Positions 1-7,206 are shown, counted from the first letter of the stretch. The stretch is 64,000 nucleotides of DNA from HGM04593 sp964423665 (GCA_964423665.1 CAYRFX010000001.1:14653-78652), one strand, 5' to 3'. The notes: generated from the sequence alone by a model not told the origin. Numbers and translations are program-made.

Positions 1-790
1 GGAAATGGTAGTATTTGTGTGCGGTGCCAAACACAGGTGCAATTCTTTCGAGAATCATCTCTATGACTGTAGTTTTTCCACTACCATCGGGGCCGGTGAA
101 TCCTATGCTCACTCCTGTATTTGAGCAGATGTAGTTCTTTATGAATGTATAAAGGAAATATATCACACTGCATATGAGTGCAAACGGTCTCTTCTTTAGA
201 TTTGCCCATAGGGCTCTTGCAATAAGTCTTTTCCCACTTTTCTTGTCGCATTCGGCTACGCTATTGCAGCCGAATAGTTCTTTTATCTTTTGGACAACAA
301 CTGCCTGGTGCTCGGCTGCTTCGCGTGTGGTGCGGTATTTTTCGGGGTATTTGCTGCCCACAGCTCTGTTGTAGAGGTATTTGTCGAGAAATTGCCCTTC
401 TGCCTCAATGTAGTATAGAAAACCATTGAATTTTTTATTTGCAAGGAACTCCTCTGCGCTCATCAGTTGTATGCCCCAGACAGATGTGTCGAAAAAGAAA
501 TCCCACTGTATAATATCAGTCTCTGTCTCGTTGGTGGTGGCACATACATAACTTATGAGGCGGTCGCTGTGCAGGTAGGTTACTATTTTCCACCCACTCT
601 TGTCAATGAGTTGCACAAGTTCGTTTTTTATCGCTTTGTAGCTCTTACGAGTAATTATTATGTCTATGTCGCGGCTGTTGTTGCTGCTTGGCAGCCCTTC
701 AAAGTTGCGCAATACGGCGTAATCGGCTTTGTCGTTCAGCAAGCCTATTGCATCGCTTATGTGTTTTATTGTTCTTTCTGTTTGGCTCAT
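1..790 (-). CDS. P-loop kinase-like capsule-locus protein (partial, C-terminus outside window)
   Basis: The frame is open on the minus strand from an ATG at 790 to the window edge, at least 263 codons, so the 3' end is missing. The N-terminal part contains DIDIIITRKSY, which resembles a nucleotidyltransferase-like fold (inference). A hydrophobic stretch follows near residues 200-220. The Walker A motif GPDGSGKTT lies near residues 230-238, as in thymidylate-kinase-like proteins. Fusions of this kind occur in capsule loci of Bacteroidales, but their substrate is not established. It is the most distal gene seen in the capsule operon, lying beyond the GIY-YIG and DUF3990 insertions on the same strand. 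I do not assign a reaction; a role in activating or transferring a sugar or phosphate group is only a guess. Confidence 0.75.
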   Translation of the reverse strand, partial: MSQTERTIKHISDAIGLLNDKADYAVLRNFEGLPSSNNSRDIDIIITRKSYKAIKNELVQLIDKSGWKIVTYLHSDRLISYVCATTNETETDIIQWDFFFDTSVWGIQLMSAEEFLANKKFNGFLYYIEAEGQFLDKYLYNRAVGSKYPEKYRTTREAAEHQAVVVQKIKELFGCNSVAECDKKSGKRLIARALWANLKKRPFALICSVIYFLYTFIKNYICSNTGVSIGFTGPDGSGKTTVIEMILERIAPVFGTAHKYYHF

Positions 791-819
791 TGTGTTTTTG
801 TTATTGCAGCGAATCTATT

Positions 820-931
820 TTGTTCTTTTATAGACATAAGAACATAAGTTACATATTTTTTGTATCCTTGAATGTTGTGCTTGATAAGGCAAAGGCTGTC
901 ATTCCGAACGTATGTGAGGAATCTCGCAAAC
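820..931. repeat. Direct repeat block A, copy 1 (~111 bp)
   Basis: This block matches 2489-2600 almost perfectly; the only clear difference is one base in the run after tagaca. It ends in a REP-like segment, gtcattccgaac...gaggaatct, at 898-924. It lies just upstream of the partial kinase-like gene. Together with the second copy it brackets the GIY-YIG gene and the DUF3791/DUF3990 module. Confidence 0.9.
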
Positions 932-968
932 TATCAGAAAGAGATCTTTCACTTTCGTTCAAGATGAC
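898..968. repeat. REP-like imperfect palindrome
   Basis: The segment opens with gtcattccgaac and closes with gttcaagatgac, and inner parts gtg/cac and atct/agat also pair, so it can fold as a ~70-nt imperfect hairpin. Sequences beginning gtcattccgaac and continuing to gaggaatct are a familiar dispersed repeat type in Bacteroidetes genomes. The left half also serves as the left inverted repeat of the GIY-YIG unit. Confidence 0.75.
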
Positions 969-1037
969 AAGAATTTTGGTTCGTTTTATTATTCTGACGA
1001 CTGTATGGAGGAAGAATCTCAAAACAAATACTTTGTA

Positions 1038-1337
1038 TTACCACCTAAAATCTTCTGCTAAATTTTTCTTATTTGGGTTGACAGAGAATATAAGTTTTTC
1101 CTTTTTCTCTCTTCTCCAGCCTTTTAGTTCCTTTTCGCGTGCAATAGCATCATCTATAACTTGGTATTCCTCAAAATAAATAAGATGATGGCATCTGTAT
1201 TTCTTTGTAAATCCTTCAACTATACCTGTTTTATGTTCAATGTATCTTCTATATAAATCGTTAGTAATACCAATATATAATACTTTATGAGTTTTATTAG
1301 ACATTATATAAACCCAATATTGATGAATATTAAACAT
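1038..1337 (-). CDS. Small GIY-YIG nuclease-domain protein
   Basis: The 99-residue protein consists of little more than a GIY-YIG domain of the small UPF0213/YhbQ type. The motif appears as YWVYI near residues 7-11 and YIGITNDLYRR near residues 21-31, followed by a helix with EH near residue 34 and the basic segment KELKGWRREKK near residues 69-79. Such domains cut or nick DNA; the target of this family is unknown. It starts with ATG at 1337. It has no operon partner and sits between inverted repeats of the gtcattccgaac type, unlike a housekeeping copy. That position resembles transposase-like proteins living with REP sequences (inference). Domain assignment is secure; its role in mobility is not. 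Confidence 0.85.
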   Translation of the reverse strand: MFNIHQYWVYIMSNKTHKVLYIGITNDLYRRYIEHKTGIVEGFTKKYRCHHLIYFEEYQVIDDAIAREKELKGWRREKKEKLIFSVNPNKKNLAEDFRW

Positions 1338-1351
1338 AAATGATATTTTTT

Positions 1352-1378
1352 AGATTCCTCCCTTCGGTTCGGAATGAC
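1352..1378 (-). repeat. REP-like half element, opposite orientation
   Basis: The sequence agattcctc-6 bp-gttcggaatgac is the inverse complement, outside its 6-bp centre, of the segment at 898-924. It is followed by a small perfect hairpin, acaaaac/gttttgt, just downstream. It forms the right boundary of the GIY-YIG unit. Confidence 0.85.
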
Positions 1379-1435
1379 AAAACTTTGTTTTGTTATCGGC
1401 GAGTTTCTATGAAACGAGCCAATGACATTACAAAT

Positions 1436-1463
1436 ATAGAATGACACGGGTTTGTCAAAAACA
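1436..1463. repeat. Repeat block B, copy 1 (28 bp)
   Basis: The block contains gaatgacacgggtttgtc and matches 2603-2630 with one mismatch. At 2603 it is directly attached to block A. Here it is separated from block A (820-931) by about 500 bp holding the GIY-YIG gene. It lies just downstream of a minus-strand gene end at both places. Confidence 0.85.
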
Positions 1464-1484
1464 TAAATACTATTCGAAACACTT

Positions 1485-1733
1485 TTATTGTTTATTCTCC
1501 ATTTCGCGTATAAAATCATCGGCAATATACATATCACCATAAAGATATAAGCCTGTTGATTTATCGTGGAGTTTTGCACAAGTGTCGCTTGTATAGAACA
1601 TTTTTAATGCTTTTGCATTATCTATGTTCAATCTTTTTGCCAAAATTATACTTATGGCACCAATACGGTTGCTCATGATTATTTCCTGAATCACCGGTGA
1701 CTTTGTTGTATTATTACAATTCTTCTGTTCCAT
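1485..1733 (-). CDS. DUF3791 family small protein (second copy)
   Basis: The protein has about 82 residues if it starts at the ATG at 1733 (MEQKNC), which overlaps the end of the DUF3990 gene by 20 bp; a further in-frame start exists at 1757. It has the DUF3791 pattern: an N-terminal helix with hydrophobic spacing, then ALKMFYTSDT and a C-terminal part ending DDFIREME. DUF3791 proteins are commonly encoded next to DUF3990 genes, and a partner or antitoxin-like role is a reasonable but unproved inference. It is the last gene of a three-gene unit and is more diverged from the usual pattern than the upstream copy at 2205-2450. Confidence 0.75.
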   Translation of the reverse strand: MEQKNCNNTTKSPVIQEIIMSNRIGAISIILAKRLNIDNAKALKMFYTSDTCAKLHDKSTGLYLYGDMYIADDFIREMENKQ

Positions 1734-2208
1734 CGAATACAAGATGTTTGTTGGCAATTTCTTGACTTAATATACATATTTGATTGTTGGGTTGGTGCTT
1801 TGACAACTCCCGCAATGCAGTCCCAAGTTCAATAAGCCCGCTCAGATATAGATTGATTGAGTCGATAACACGGTCGTTGGCAACACCGCCCTCTACATAG
1901 TCATATTCGTTGGCAATATTTTTTCCTGCACGGTTGGCAATGATAAATTCAAGCCATTCTTCATCGTATTTCTTGAATATCTTGCATCGCGCTTCTTTTA
2001 AGATTGCTTCACGGTTCAATTTATAACGATTTATTAATGGTGATTTATGACGAGACTTTGCCATGTTTTCTGCCCATTTCACTGCTTGTTCGCGTAGGTT
2101 TGTAACGTAAAAACCTTGCCCGAAGTCTAAATTCTTTCGTCCAAATCCGCATATTGGGCTCTTTATAATTTCAGTCCCACCATGGTACACTATTATTTCT
2201 TTCATCAT
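1714..2208 (-). CDS. DUF3990 protein, likely ADP-ribosyltransferase-fold toxin candidate
   Basis: The 164-residue protein shows the DUF3990 hallmarks: YHGG near the N-terminus and LDFGQGFYVT followed by an alanine/tryptophan helix (EQAVKWAENM). DUF3990 is, to my knowledge, grouped with the ADP-ribosyltransferase fold, where the YHG and GFYVT segments would correspond to NAD-binding motifs. The start at 2208 is preferred over 2232 because a good Shine-Dalgarno (ggagg) precedes it and it overlaps the upstream stop as ATGA. DUF3791 genes lie on both sides with overlapping ends, which implies co-translation. The arrangement resembles a toxin-antitoxin module; toxicity is inferred, not shown. Confidence 0.8.
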   Translation of the reverse strand: MMKEIIVYHGGTEIIKSPICGFGRKNLDFGQGFYVTNLREQAVKWAENMAKSRHKSPLINRYKLNREAILKEARCKIFKKYDEEWLEFIIANRAGKNIANEYDYVEGGVANDRVIDSINLYLSGLIELGTALRELSKHQPNNQICILSQEIANKHLVFDGTEEL

Positions 2209-2450
2209 TTGTCCTCCCATGTTTTTAGGCATTCCACCAATCGCTCAACTAAGACTTCGCGGCTTTCGCTGTGCAAAGGCTCGTAATTGGGAATAATGTA
2301 ATTGTCTATCATCCCCACACGTTCCATTCGCTTGAACACCTCGTTATAGCCGGTGCCGAGATATCTTGCTGTTGTTTCTATGCATGTTGCGACGAAGGTC
2401 ATAACAATTTGCTCTTTTGGTATTTCTCGTATATTTTCCATGTAAAACAT
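2205..2450 (-). CDS. DUF3791 family small protein (first copy)
   Basis: This 81-residue protein matches the DUF3791 pattern well: QIVMTFVATCIETTARYLG, then MIDNYIIPNYEPLHSES and a C-terminal helix VLVERLVECLK. It is the first gene of the DUF3791-DUF3990-DUF3791 unit; its TGA overlaps the ATG of DUF3990. A second ATG three codons downstream, at 2441, is equally possible. A role as regulator or antitoxin of the DUF3990 protein is an inference from gene order. The 142-bp repeat at 2489-2630 lies just upstream, so its promoter may come from repeat block A. Confidence 0.8.
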   Translation of the reverse strand: MFYMENIREIPKEQIVMTFVATCIETTARYLGTGYNEVFKRMERVGMIDNYIIPNYEPLHSESREVLVERLVECLKTWEDK

Positions 2451-2488
2451 TATTACATTTTATAGAATGAACATTGCTTATGTTCTTT

Positions 2489-2630
2489 TGTTCTTTTATA
2501 GACAATAAGAACATAAGTTACATATTTTTTGTATCCTTGAATGTTGTGCTTGATAAGGCAAAGGCTGTCATTCCGAACGTATGTGAGGAATCTCGCAAAC
2601 AAATAGAATGACACGGGTTTGTCGAAAACA
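2489..2630. repeat. Intact repeat copy 2: block A (2489-2600) joined to block B (2603-2630)
   Basis: Block A matches 820-931 and block B matches 1436-1463. Here they are contiguous with only two bases between, whereas in the other copy they are about 500 bp apart with the GIY-YIG gene between them. The copy lies between the stop of the glycosyltransferase gene (2634) and the DUF3791 gene. It includes a solo gtcattccgaac...gaggaatct element at 2567-2593. Confidence 0.9.
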
Positions 2631-2633
2631 GAA

Positions 2634-3602
2634 CTATTTTCCAATGCCGGAATTGTGCTTAATCTTGTCCCAGATGTAAAGCGGGCGATAGTAAATGCAT
2701 TTTATAATCTCCCATACGCCTTTGAGGATATTTCCTTTTTTCAGATAAAATGCCCCGTTGCGCAGGGCATCGGCTGCATTGGCGTCTTTGTGCAACTCTT
2801 TTAGTTGCGTGGGTGATAACGAGTTGTAAAATTCAATGAATGTGAGTTCTTTCTCCCCACTGCGCCTGCGCAAAAGATTTGCTTTTGTGTAGCGCATCTT
2901 TATTATCATATTAAATGAGTTGCTCGAAAGACCACTTCCCTTGCGGTACTTGCACAGGATTTTGGGAACAACGATAATTGCTTTGCCCTGTGTGTATAGG
3001 TCGCTCATGCGGGTCCATAAGTCAAGGTCCTCGCAAAAGTCTTGGTAACGCGGCTTGCCTGCCGGGTAGCCGTCAATAACATAACCTCCCACGCTTAGTG
3101 CTACTTCTCTGTCATATATTGCTGTGGGCTGCATGAAAAAGAGCTTCTTGGCTGCAGCTTTTTCGTAAAACCTTTCTTTGGCTTTCTCCCCAAGAAATAA
3201 CCCTCCGCCAATTTTGTTGCCTTTCTCGTTTATGTATTCAAGGTAACAGCCAACTGCCATCAAATCTTTGTCACCAATTATCTTTGTGTACATCTTCTCA
3301 ATGGCGTGTGGGTATAGAATGTCATCGGCATCGAGGAACATCATGTACTGCGTCTGCGCGTGGTGCTCGGCGAAATGCCTTGCGTGCGCAATGCCACCAT
3401 TTTCTCCGAATGAAATGAGTTCGTATTGCCGCGGGTGTTCCTTGAAGAACTCCTCAATGATAGCAACGCTGCCGTCGATGCTGCAATCATCTACAATGAG
3501 CAGGTGAAAGTCCTGCATTGTTTGTGCAACCACAGATTGCAGTGTCTCTTTTATGTATTTCTCGGCGTTATAAACGCAGATGGCAAGGGTTAGGTAGGGC
3601 AT
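2634..3602 (-). CDS. Family 2 glycosyltransferase
   Basis: The 322-residue protein has a GT-A fold with nucleotide-sugar motifs IVDDCSIDGS near residues 35-44 and FLDADD near 89-94, and opens with the usual LTLAICVYNAEKYI. It most likely adds one sugar to the lipid-linked capsule repeat unit at the inner face of the cytoplasmic membrane. Donor and acceptor cannot be read from sequence. The gene starts 4 bp after the stop of the AlbA-type gene. The first ~50 bp of the gene are duplicated at 5359-5408, exactly 1800 bp away, which points to an insertion or rearrangement at its 5' end. The gene itself is intact. Confidence 0.9.
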   Translation of the reverse strand: MPYLTLAICVYNAEKYIKETLQSVVAQTMQDFHLLIVDDCSIDGSVAIIEEFFKEHPRQYELISFGENGGIAHARHFAEHHAQTQYMMFLDADDILYPHAIEKMYTKIIGDKDLMAVGCYLEYINEKGNKIGGGLFLGEKAKERFYEKAAAKKLFFMQPTAIYDREVALSVGGYVIDGYPAGKPRYQDFCEDLDLWTRMSDLYTQGKAIIVVPKILCKYRKGSGLSSNSFNMIIKMRYTKANLLRRRSGEKELTFIEFYNSLSPTQLKELHKDANAADALRNGAFYLKKGNILKGVWEIIKCIYYRPLYIWDKIKHNSGIGK

Positions 3603-3606
3603 TGAG

Positions 3607-5298
3607 TTATTTACTTACATACTTCTGTGAGCGACTATTGGGTTTATTGGGTTCTGTCATTAGAATCAGTGTCCCTAATATCGGATTAATGTATACCTTT
3701 TTGAATCGATATTTATCTTTAAAACCCAGGTGGGTCGCAATATCTGTTAGGGTTTGTGGTGTTGTACAAAACTCTAACAACTTAAGAGTGAGTTGGTTTC
3801 TATCTTTTATATTAACAATCTTCTTGTGTTCCTTAATGTTTATGTTAACTCCTTGACTTTGGTCGTTAACTCCTTGACTTTGGTCGTTAACTCCTTGACT
3901 TTGGTCGTTAACTCCTTGACTTAAGTCCGAGTTTTGTGTAGTTAAGTCCGAATTAACTCCTTGACTTTGGTTGCTAACTCCTTGACTTAAGTCATGGTCT
4001 CCTGGGGCGCTAAATGCTTTTTCTTTACTTAAATCCGTTACAATCCCTTCGTGGCATGGAATGTCTATAAGGAAGAAAGTCCTGTTTTCATCAGTCTCAA
4101 TTGTTGCTCTTGGGGAACCATTTTTCTTTAATTCCTCTTGAATGGTTGGAATACCGGTGCATCTGCCCTCGGTGAGTTCCAATTCTTTTAGAAAATCTCC
4201 TAATCGTCTGTTACGATACCTGCGTGCACGCAGAACTTCTCCTTTTTTTATAGCCTCAGTAGTTACGGAGCGGTCGGGGCCTGCATAACTTAAAATTGAT
4301 ATCCTGTCGGGCTCTATTGTTATCTCCACCGGTTCGCGTTCCATATAATCTCTGTGGTATAGAGCGTTTACAACGGCTTCTTCCAGTGCTTGGTAGGGAT
4401 AATTGAAAAAACGGATAGATTCCGCTCGGTTTTTGGGCTTTATTATGTATTCGCGAATAAACGTTTTTAATTGATTTAATGTTTGCGTAATCATTTGAGG
4501 AACTGTACCAGTGATTACCGGAACCTCATAAAAATTATTGGGGTCTTGAACTCTGCCATTTGGAAATACGACTATTTCTACACGACTTACAGGGAAAAAC
4601 TTTTGAAGATTTTCACAAAACATCATTGCGGAAACATTCTTCAAGTACCTCCTTTCTATTGGTCCTTCATAAAGGTCCATCTGCTCTAAGATTTTCTCCA
4701 CGCCATCTCCACTAAACCTGTTTGCCAATTTACTTTCAATTCTTATTAAATAATCATAAACTAACACGGGTGAAATGTCGTTGATAGAGATTTCCGGGTT
4801 GCCTCTGTCGTCGAATGGTGTGCGATTTGTCATCTCTCGCAATTGTTCCAATGATTCTCCTTTTGCTTCAATGGTACAGCTACCGGATCTGATGTAAAAT
4901 TTAGGTTTACTATGCTTCGCATTAACATCTTCCATCACATTGTATGGGCGATTTACACCGCTTGGAATCCAAATGACGAATATATGTCTCCCGTCAATCT
5001 CTTCTACAGATGTTCTTGGTAAATAATATGGCTCAATTTTGTTATTGAAACCCACCATTTCCTTTTGTATTTTGTCAATGGTGCTCGCTGCAATTCCCTT
5101 TACGGGTCTTTTGGCAATACCATTTTCTTCCTCCACTCCAACAAGGATATAGCCTCCACCAAGATTATCAAAATCATTGGCAAAAGCGCAGATGCTTTGA
5201 TATATCTTCGTGGGGTTCCAACTTGCTTTGAACTCTATTCTGTTGTCTTCAACCTTGTGTTTGTTAAGTAGGTCCTTAATATTAATAGGTAGAGCCAT
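3607..5298 (-). CDS. AlbA_2 (Schlafen-type) ATP-binding protein with SQGVN repeats
   Basis: The 563-residue protein begins at the ATG at 5298 (MALPINIKDLL); an upstream in-frame start at 5355 would read through a gene remnant and is less likely. An AlbA_2/Schlafen-like domain occupies roughly residues 13-125, with EFKAS near the start and GGGYILVGV. A GHKL-type ATPase-like region follows around 330-420 (EEAVVNALYHRDY). Residues 436-484 hold seven-residue repeats of the DQSQGVN kind. A winged-helix-like end (TLTDIATHLGF) lies near 510. Such proteins are putative regulators or defence ATPases. It is out of place among glycosyltransferases and appears to be an insertion. Confidence 0.8.
   Translation of the reverse strand: MALPINIKDLLNKHKVEDNRIEFKASWNPTKIYQSICAFANDFDNLGGGYILVGVEEENGIAKRPVKGIAASTIDKIQKEMVGFNNKIEPYYLPRTSVEEIDGRHIFVIWIPSGVNRPYNVMEDVNAKHSKPKFYIRSGSCTIEAKGESLEQLREMTNRTPFDDRGNPEISINDISPVLVYDYLIRIESKLANRFSGDGVEKILEQMDLYEGPIERRYLKNVSAMMFCENLQKFFPVSRVEIVVFPNGRVQDPNNFYEVPVITGTVPQMITQTLNQLKTFIREYIIKPKNRAESIRFFNYPYQALEEAVVNALYHRDYMEREPVEITIEPDRISILSYAGPDRSVTTEAIKKGEVLRARRYRNRRLGDFLKELELTEGRCTGIPTIQEELKKNGSPRATIETDENRTFFLIDIPCHEGIVTDLSKEKAFSAPGDHDLSQGVSNQSQGVNSDLTTQNSDLSQGVNDQSQGVNDQSQGVNDQSQGVNINIKEHKKIVNIKDRNQLTLKLLEFCTTPQTLTDIATHLGFKDKYRFKKVYINPILGTLILMTEPNKPNSRSQKYVSK
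3845..3995 (-). repeat. 21-bp tandem repeats encoding SQGVN heptads
   Basis: Three complete 21-bp units of gttaactccttgactttggtc stand in tandem from 3845, followed by a partial unit and degenerate copies up to ~3995. They code for the heptad DQSQGVN in the linker of the AlbA-type protein. The units are nearly identical at the DNA level, so copy number may vary by slippage. Confidence 0.9.
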
Positions 5299-5351
5299 AT
5301 TTGTTTGGTTATAAATTATTCTAAGTATAACGTTATCAGTGCTTGTGTGGT

Positions 5352-5402
5352 TCAACTCTTCTCTGCATTATATACTCTGATGGCAAGGGTTAGGTGGAGC
5401 AT
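5352..5402 (-). pseudogene. Remnant 5' end of a family 2 glycosyltransferase
   Basis: Seventeen codons starting at the ATG at 5402 read MLHLTLAIRVYNAEKS then stop. They align with the first residues of the intact glycosyltransferase at 3602 (MPYLTLAICVYNAEKY). The DNA similarity spans 5359-5408 versus 3559-3608, with about eight mismatches and a constant offset of 1800. The fragment lies just upstream of the AlbA-type gene and is probably what remains of a glycosyltransferase 5' end at the insertion border. Confidence 0.8.
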
Positions 5403-5430
5403 TGAGTTCTATATTCGCTTTAGTCTGATT

Positions 5431-6600
5431 TCAGATTTGGCGGTTCGTAATATCTTTGAAAAACTCGTAAATGGTATTTGCACACCCTTCATTTGTATAC
5501 AACTTGTTTACAACGTAGAACGCTCTACAGCAATATTCGTTATACTTGCTTTCGCCCATTTTTGTGGTATAAAGCATCCTTTGTACAAGTTCTTCTTGTG
5601 TGTTATAGCGTAATGCTATCTCTTTGCCTGTCAGTTCCAAACCATTGTCGAACTGCTCTTTAGTTCCGGCATTGTCTCGTCCAATTACAAGGCATTCATT
5701 AAACATTGCTTCAGCTGTAACTCTTCCAAATCCTTCAAAATGCGATGCCATTATTAGAGCATATGATTCTTGCATAAGTCTATCGATGTCATTTCTAATC
5801 CCAAGAAACTCAATCTTGTCACTCAAATTGTTGCATTTGCAGAAATCTGCAATATGCTCTCTCGTCTGTAACGACGATGTTTCGCCGCATATTTGCAGTT
5901 TATAATCACCGCGGTGTTGGGAAAATTGTTTGAATGCTGCAAGAACGTCAAGAATTCCCTTCTTTTGCTCTAATCTTCCAACAAACAAGAAACTTCTTCT
6001 TTTCTTAATAGATTCAATTGAATCAGTGCGGTCTCTTATTCCGTCGTACACGACAATGGATTTCTCCTCCCCGATTAATTGATGATGTTGCTGGATACTT
6101 TTTGTTATGCATATTGAGTAGCTATTTCTAAGAATTGCCAGGTATTTTGCTCTTGAAGGTATTATTTCCATATTGAAATCAAGGTCCTGGAACTCTCTAA
6201 TGTGGTATACATGCGGAATGTTTAATCGCTTGGCAACATTGTACCCTATATTCACAACTCCCACATTAGTATAAATAATATTGGGTCTTATAACCTTACA
6301 GAGTCTATATAAACGTCTTTCATGCAACTTGTTAATCATGTAATGGCCTACAAGTTTTATTGGAAATACAATTCTGTCTTTCCAATCATTCCTTTTAGGG
6401 TATATATTCCAACGTACAGGAATAATATGTGTCTCAATTCCTAAATCCTCAAGTTTTGTATATACGGGACCTTTGCAAGGGCATGTGACAATAATCTCTA
6501 TGTCCTTTTTCTTTAGTTCAGTAATATAAGAGAGGAACGAAATGCTGCTTCCTCCAGACATGCTTGACGAACTAAGTATGCAAAGAATTTTCATCTTCAT
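5431..6600 (-). CDS. Family 4 glycosyltransferase
   Basis: The 389-residue protein has the GT-B layout. The N-terminal half opens with MKILCILSSSSMSGGSS and carries a glycine-rich loop. The C-terminal nucleotide-binding half has FLFVGRLEQKKG near residue 207 and the EX7E-like segment HFEGFGRVTAEAMFNECLV near residue 300. It is predicted to transfer a hexose from a nucleotide sugar onto the growing repeat unit. Its ATG overlaps the stop of the acetyltransferase gene as TAATG, which means translational coupling in the capsule operon. A second ATG two codons in gives a more usual N-terminus. Substrate is unknown. Confidence 0.9.
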   Translation of the reverse strand: MKMKILCILSSSSMSGGSSISFLSYITELKKKDIEIIVTCPCKGPVYTKLEDLGIETHIIPVRWNIYPKRNDWKDRIVFPIKLVGHYMINKLHERRLYRLCKVIRPNIIYTNVGVVNIGYNVAKRLNIPHVYHIREFQDLDFNMEIIPSRAKYLAILRNSYSICITKSIQQHHQLIGEEKSIVVYDGIRDRTDSIESIKKRRSFLFVGRLEQKKGILDVLAAFKQFSQHRGDYKLQICGETSSLQTREHIADFCKCNNLSDKIEFLGIRNDIDRLMQESYALIMASHFEGFGRVTAEAMFNECLVIGRDNAGTKEQFDNGLELTGKEIALRYNTQEELVQRMLYTTKMGESKYNEYCCRAFYVVNKLYTNEGCANTIYEFFKDITNRQI

Positions 6601-7196
6601 TATAGTGGAATGTTTACTTTTTTATCTTTAAGTTTTACTATTCGTGCCGGATTGCCACATACAACACAATCATCTGGTATGTCTTTAAGTACAACGGAAG
6701 CTGCACCAATTGTAACATTGTCTCCGATGGTAATATTGCCAAGTACAATTGCACCGGTGCATATCTTTACATTTCTACCAATCGTAGGTCTTCCTTCGCC
6801 GGGTCTAGCTCTTCCAATAGTTACATTTTGCCATATCTGGCAATTCTCTCCCATGCTTTCGGGCCATATTATGGTTGAGAAACCGTGTTGAATAATTAAC
6901 CCCTTTCCTATTTTGTCTGGTGATGTTACAAAATGAAGGTTACTCATACTGGGAATGATATATTTAAGCAACTCCCCGCAACCTCCCAGTCTGTACAAAA
7001 ATAAACTGCGGTATTCTCTAAAAATTGCAAACATTCTGATAAAGGCAATGAACCGACTCTTGTGTTTAATTACCGGTAGCACGTTTTCCCATTGTGATAG
7101 CTCGTCTGTCAAAATACCATTTTTGTCCTTTAATAGAAAAATGAAGTATAATGGTATTGCGAGAATACTTTTTATGTAGAAAAGAAATTTGATCAT
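6600..7196 (-). CDS. Serine acetyltransferase-like hexapeptide acetyltransferase
   Basis: The 198-residue protein has left-handed beta-helix repeats in its second half: NVTIGRA, TIGRNVKICTGAIVLGN and ITIGDNVTIGAASVV, closing with GNPARIVK. The QHGFSTIIWPE segment near residues 103-113 holds the expected active-site histidine. The fold is that of CysE-type enzymes, but the N-terminal part is short and the gene sits inside a capsule operon, so O- or N-acetylation of a capsule sugar using acetyl-CoA is the likelier role. It lies between the Wzy-like gene (10 bp upstream) and a glycosyltransferase gene with which it overlaps by a base. Confidence 0.85.
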   Translation of the reverse strand: MIKFLFYIKSILAIPLYFIFLLKDKNGILTDELSQWENVLPVIKHKSRFIAFIRMFAIFREYRSLFLYRLGGCGELLKYIIPSMSNLHFVTSPDKIGKGLIIQHGFSTIIWPESMGENCQIWQNVTIGRARPGEGRPTIGRNVKICTGAIVLGNITIGDNVTIGAASVVLKDIPDDCVVCGNPARIVKLKDKKVNIPL

Positions 7197-7206
7197 ATAT
7201 TAATAT

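Larger units (their letters stand above)
898..1378. mobile_element. Candidate GIY-YIG-carrying unit bounded by inverted repeats
   Basis: Left end 898-924 reads gtcattccgaac, six bases, gaggaatct. Right end 1352-1378 is its inverse: agattcctc, six bases, gttcggaatgac. The 12-bp and 9-bp arms match perfectly on both sides of an unmatched 6-bp spacer. The only gene inside is the GIY-YIG ORF at 1038-1337. No target-site duplication could be proved. Comparison with the uninterrupted repeat at 2489-2630 suggests that the unit, or most of it, was inserted between blocks A and B of the other copy. Confidence 0.55.

Noticed and set aside
688..1179. 163-codon plus-strand open frame across the repeat at the left end
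   Set aside because: It is antisense to the kinase-like gene and the GIY-YIG gene and crosses a dispersed repeat; no protein features are visible.
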